A model generated the notes under the pieces. It was not told the DNA's origin, made no database searches, and saw only the letters and a program-made list of their open reading frames with translations. Below are positions 35,201 through 36,000 of a DNA stretch of 36,000 nucleotides, in pieces; position 1 is the first letter of the stretch; each line of letters begins with the position of its first letter. This DNA is from JBBRXJ01 sp038248505. GTDB lineage: Bacteria; Bacteroidota; Bacteroidia; Bacteroidales; JBBRXJ01. Made by a program: the position numbers and the translations under genes. The DNA is taken from assembly GCA_038248505.1 (NCBI GenBank), contig JBBRXJ010000031.1, positions 1 to 36,000 of the forward strand. Reading direction: 5' to 3'.

Positions 35201-35852
35201 TACAGTAGCCATAGGATCATTAAAATCGGTTACTGCGGGTTCAATTACGATGAAGATTCCTGCGCTAACTGCTATTGGAATCTATAGAATACGAGTGGTA
35301 TCATCAAAACCTCAAACTCTTGGTGAGTGGAAAACCATTACCATCGCTACTGCAAATCTTATTACTAGCGTTGCTTCTGGTTCTGCAACTATTGTTCCTG
35401 CTGGTACATCTGCTCAAGATATTGGTAAAACTATTATTATTACTGCAACACCAGCTGCTAATAATGTCATTCAAAAGTGGACTATTAATGGAGTAGATTA
35501 TGTCAAAGATACCAATAACGTTAGTATTACTATTCGTCCACAAGGTGATACCGTTAGTGTTACATTGTTTGATTATACCTGGGTGAAAAATTCAGATGTT
35601 GATGTTTCTGTTGCTACATATCCTAATCCAGCGACCGATTTATTGAATATTCGCCTCGGAAAAGATATTGAAGGTATTGTACGCTTAAAGCTGACCAATA
35701 TGATAGGCTACAGCTTACTCAGCAAGAGTGTTCAAAAGGCTTTTAGCGCTGATGTTGTATCACTTGATGTAACATCACTTCCTGCTGGTGTTTATATATT
35801 AGAGATAATAACATCGAGTGGAATTACAACACAGCGAATAACGAAGAAGTAA
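32274..35852 (+). CDS. T9SS type A-sorted large protein with SprB-type repeats
   Basis: A 1192-aa secreted protein. The signal peptide (ending VSNAQN) is followed by an N-terminal region (about 25-270) with propeller-like strands. Two SprB-type repeats follow: one around 275-355 (IYQWTGPNGFTAATEDLTALNTPG, then YKVTITDANN) and one around 365-445 (GAYTWLWTKPG, then YTVTVVD). A long middle part (about 500-960) of uncertain fold contains YDIAINRNNGDVYMGQTIRD and other strand-rich segments. The type A sorting domain (VSVATYPNPATDLLNIRLG) starts near 1110. Unlike the SprB-repeat gene at 15507, it carries a type A rather than type B sorting domain and has no PorP/SprF partner. It is the third gene of the presumed operon; the IS1595-like element begins 9 nt after its stop. 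Confidence 0.82.
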   Translation: MKNIYTTFVMFLLLVLVSNAQNILSYVGDATSNVQLKTVLMLSDSSFLIAGRANNINWLPGVVTITTLDLSTTTIVSDWSDATHLANTIQSYGVTQIAFIMRVSKNYSTILDFVRFPANTVVDITKIKTNSKPGDPIDDIYISGERLGDATPASDGYYIAKLNENFISGVPTSLTWFRNVYIRTAGDANKYNQPWDVDADGEIVFVTGETLNFNWGEIFHMDTTGALDYVPEWPFQYYTMNGGVKYPQLTTRLAGGLDIPAFIKVGKFTITIGSTDISNCSNADGAVNITVGNDTVGYTDYAAVAPVIYQWTGPNGFTAATEDLTALNTPGVYKVTITDANNAKAYAETTVNHTSALNLATAVTNIATCGGTSGAINLTISGGSGAYTWLWTKPGNIPVSSEDLSGLDVGGAYTVTVVDMISGCFKAATATVANPAAGFYMDKIDVTDVNSHLVEFPGGGDMRPSLKNQVNPVTCFWIYPDGTLDTSSTLDSKDLVLLKKIGWYTLVAIDGNNCKYGLSKLLSIDLNVKDTISALTLTGAYSSIRAKGSMSGNLRSNNVADFNYIGSDANGNAGRKGKSPMDGLQGAPCINWDCSINGAGSIGFTAPYRVDGYYDIAINRNNGDVYMGQTIRDRNFSNVIALKKDGSVKWWDRMAYFGEPSNTKLFNPYNRIDQLEIDYLNNKLVVLARTRFKAKAPYVNLWKGDDLFYNPTAYGFQNNFTGDSAINLNKEISWIGRYNLSDGHVMNTTFIGEPIDGTTTGMSVHADANLDGWFNLNTGNPSLEAVVATSMNIDQATGNIYIAATGNTTVNGTRFMTTAYAQQKMDKQTEGFSCAASLVRVYKADLSMVIYSSLIAGQWEPATTGINNGANNTKITAVLPVKNGLLAVGNKLALVSNDIPVVNIPSWGSATASNIANGIFAEFGFDPAAITITSAPSQVARVTDYSVNFSLPSTVTYDTSNIFTLQLSSNKLSFATTVAIGSLKSVTAGSITMKIPALTAIGIYRIRVVSSKPQTLGEWKTITIATANLITSVASGSATIVPAGTSAQDIGKTIIITATPAANNVIQKWTINGVDYVKDTNNVSITIRPQGDTVSVTLFDYTWVKNSDVDVSVATYPNPATDLLNIRLGKDIEGIVRLKLTNMIGYSLLSKSVQKAFSADVVSLDVTSLPAGVYILEIITSSGITTQRITKK

Positions 35853-35861
35853 ATATTTAAT

Positions 35862-36000
35862 TTGATTCTGCATTATCATACACCTCCGACACGTTTTGAC
35901 GTATCAATCAGATAGTTTCGCAAGAAAAAGAAGATATGAATATATTAAATTTTTCTCAGCGATTTCCTGATGAACTTTCATGTAGAGAGCACTTTAGAGA
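35862..36000 (+). mobile_element. Left part of an IS1595-like insertion sequence, cut by the window edge
   Basis: The end TTGATTCTGCATTATCATAC matches the ends of the MITE at 15209-15347 and the partial copy at 149-194. A transposase frame starts 74 nt inside. The right end lies outside the window, so the target duplication cannot be read. Insertion is directly behind the last T9SS cargo gene. Confidence 0.75.
35936..36000 (+). CDS. IS1595-family transposase, N-terminal fragment at window edge
   Basis: The frame from the ATG at 35936 gives MNILNFSQRFPDELSCREHF and continues off the window (21 codons visible). The N-F-x-x-R-F-P-D-E-x-x-C opening is the usual start of IS1595-family transposases, coming just before their zinc-ribbon domain. 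An AAGAAG stretch just upstream may serve as ribosome binding site. The catalytic DDE-type domain is not visible. Confidence 0.75.
   Translation, partial: MNILNFSQRFPDELSCREHFR

Noticed and set aside
1..36000. tRNA, rRNA, CRISPR array, prophage or classical defence system
   Set aside because: Scanned for cloverleaf-like arms, regular spaced repeats and typical phage or defence proteins; none was seen.

Overview
The window is AT-rich chromosomal DNA of a Bacteroidota (Bacteroidetes) bacterium. Support for this comes from four secreted proteins with type IX secretion system (T9SS) C-terminal sorting domains, a fifth T9SS-related gene of the PorP/SprF family, SprB-type repeats, a few TAnnTTTG (-7) promoter elements typical of the phylum, and little use of Shine-Dalgarno sites. 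I cannot name a genus from the sequence. No tRNA, rRNA or CRISPR array was seen.

Region 1 (about 237-10477, minus strand) is a nine-gene haem pathway cluster in the order hemA-hemC-hemD-hemB-hemL-hemE-hemN-hemG(Y)-hemH. It covers every step from glutamyl-tRNA to protohaem. Most junctions are 1-10 nt, so it should act largely as one operon. The larger gaps are hemA/hemC (121 nt, with two adjacent small palindromes) and hemG/hemH (52 nt). The coproporphyrinogen step is the oxygen-independent radical-SAM type (HemN), while the protoporphyrinogen step is the FAD- and O2-linked type.

Region 2 (10762-14766, minus strand) holds unrelated single genes: an acyl-CoA dehydrogenase preceded by a perfect 13-bp inverted repeat, an orphan UPF0175 antitoxin-like gene with a 7-1-7 palindrome in front, an OFA-type MFS transporter, and a cold-shock protein with a strong intrinsic terminator.

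Region 3 (14767-15506) is a 740-nt non-coding stretch with structured repeats and a 139-bp MITE-like element. The MITE's ends match the end of an IS1595-like element that enters the window at 35862. A degraded copy of the same end lies at 149-194.

Region 4 (15507-20202, plus strand) is a two-gene cassette: a 1233-aa SprB-repeat protein with a type B (gliding-motility-associated) sorting domain, then a PorP/SprF outer-membrane partner.

Region 5 (20231-23632, minus strand) has a DUF4914 protein with a P-loop and its own operator-like palindrome, then dapA and a small conserved gene of unknown function upstream of it.

Region 6 (24042-35852) is a divergent block of T9SS type A cargo. A 953-aa Asp-box beta-propeller protein is on the minus strand. 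A probable three-gene operon is on the plus strand: two tandem 827-aa beta-helix paralogues with mosaic similarity, then a 1192-aa SprB-repeat protein. The IS1595-like element starts 9 nt after the last stop codon. This block and the SprB/PorP cassette are the most accessory-looking parts of the window.
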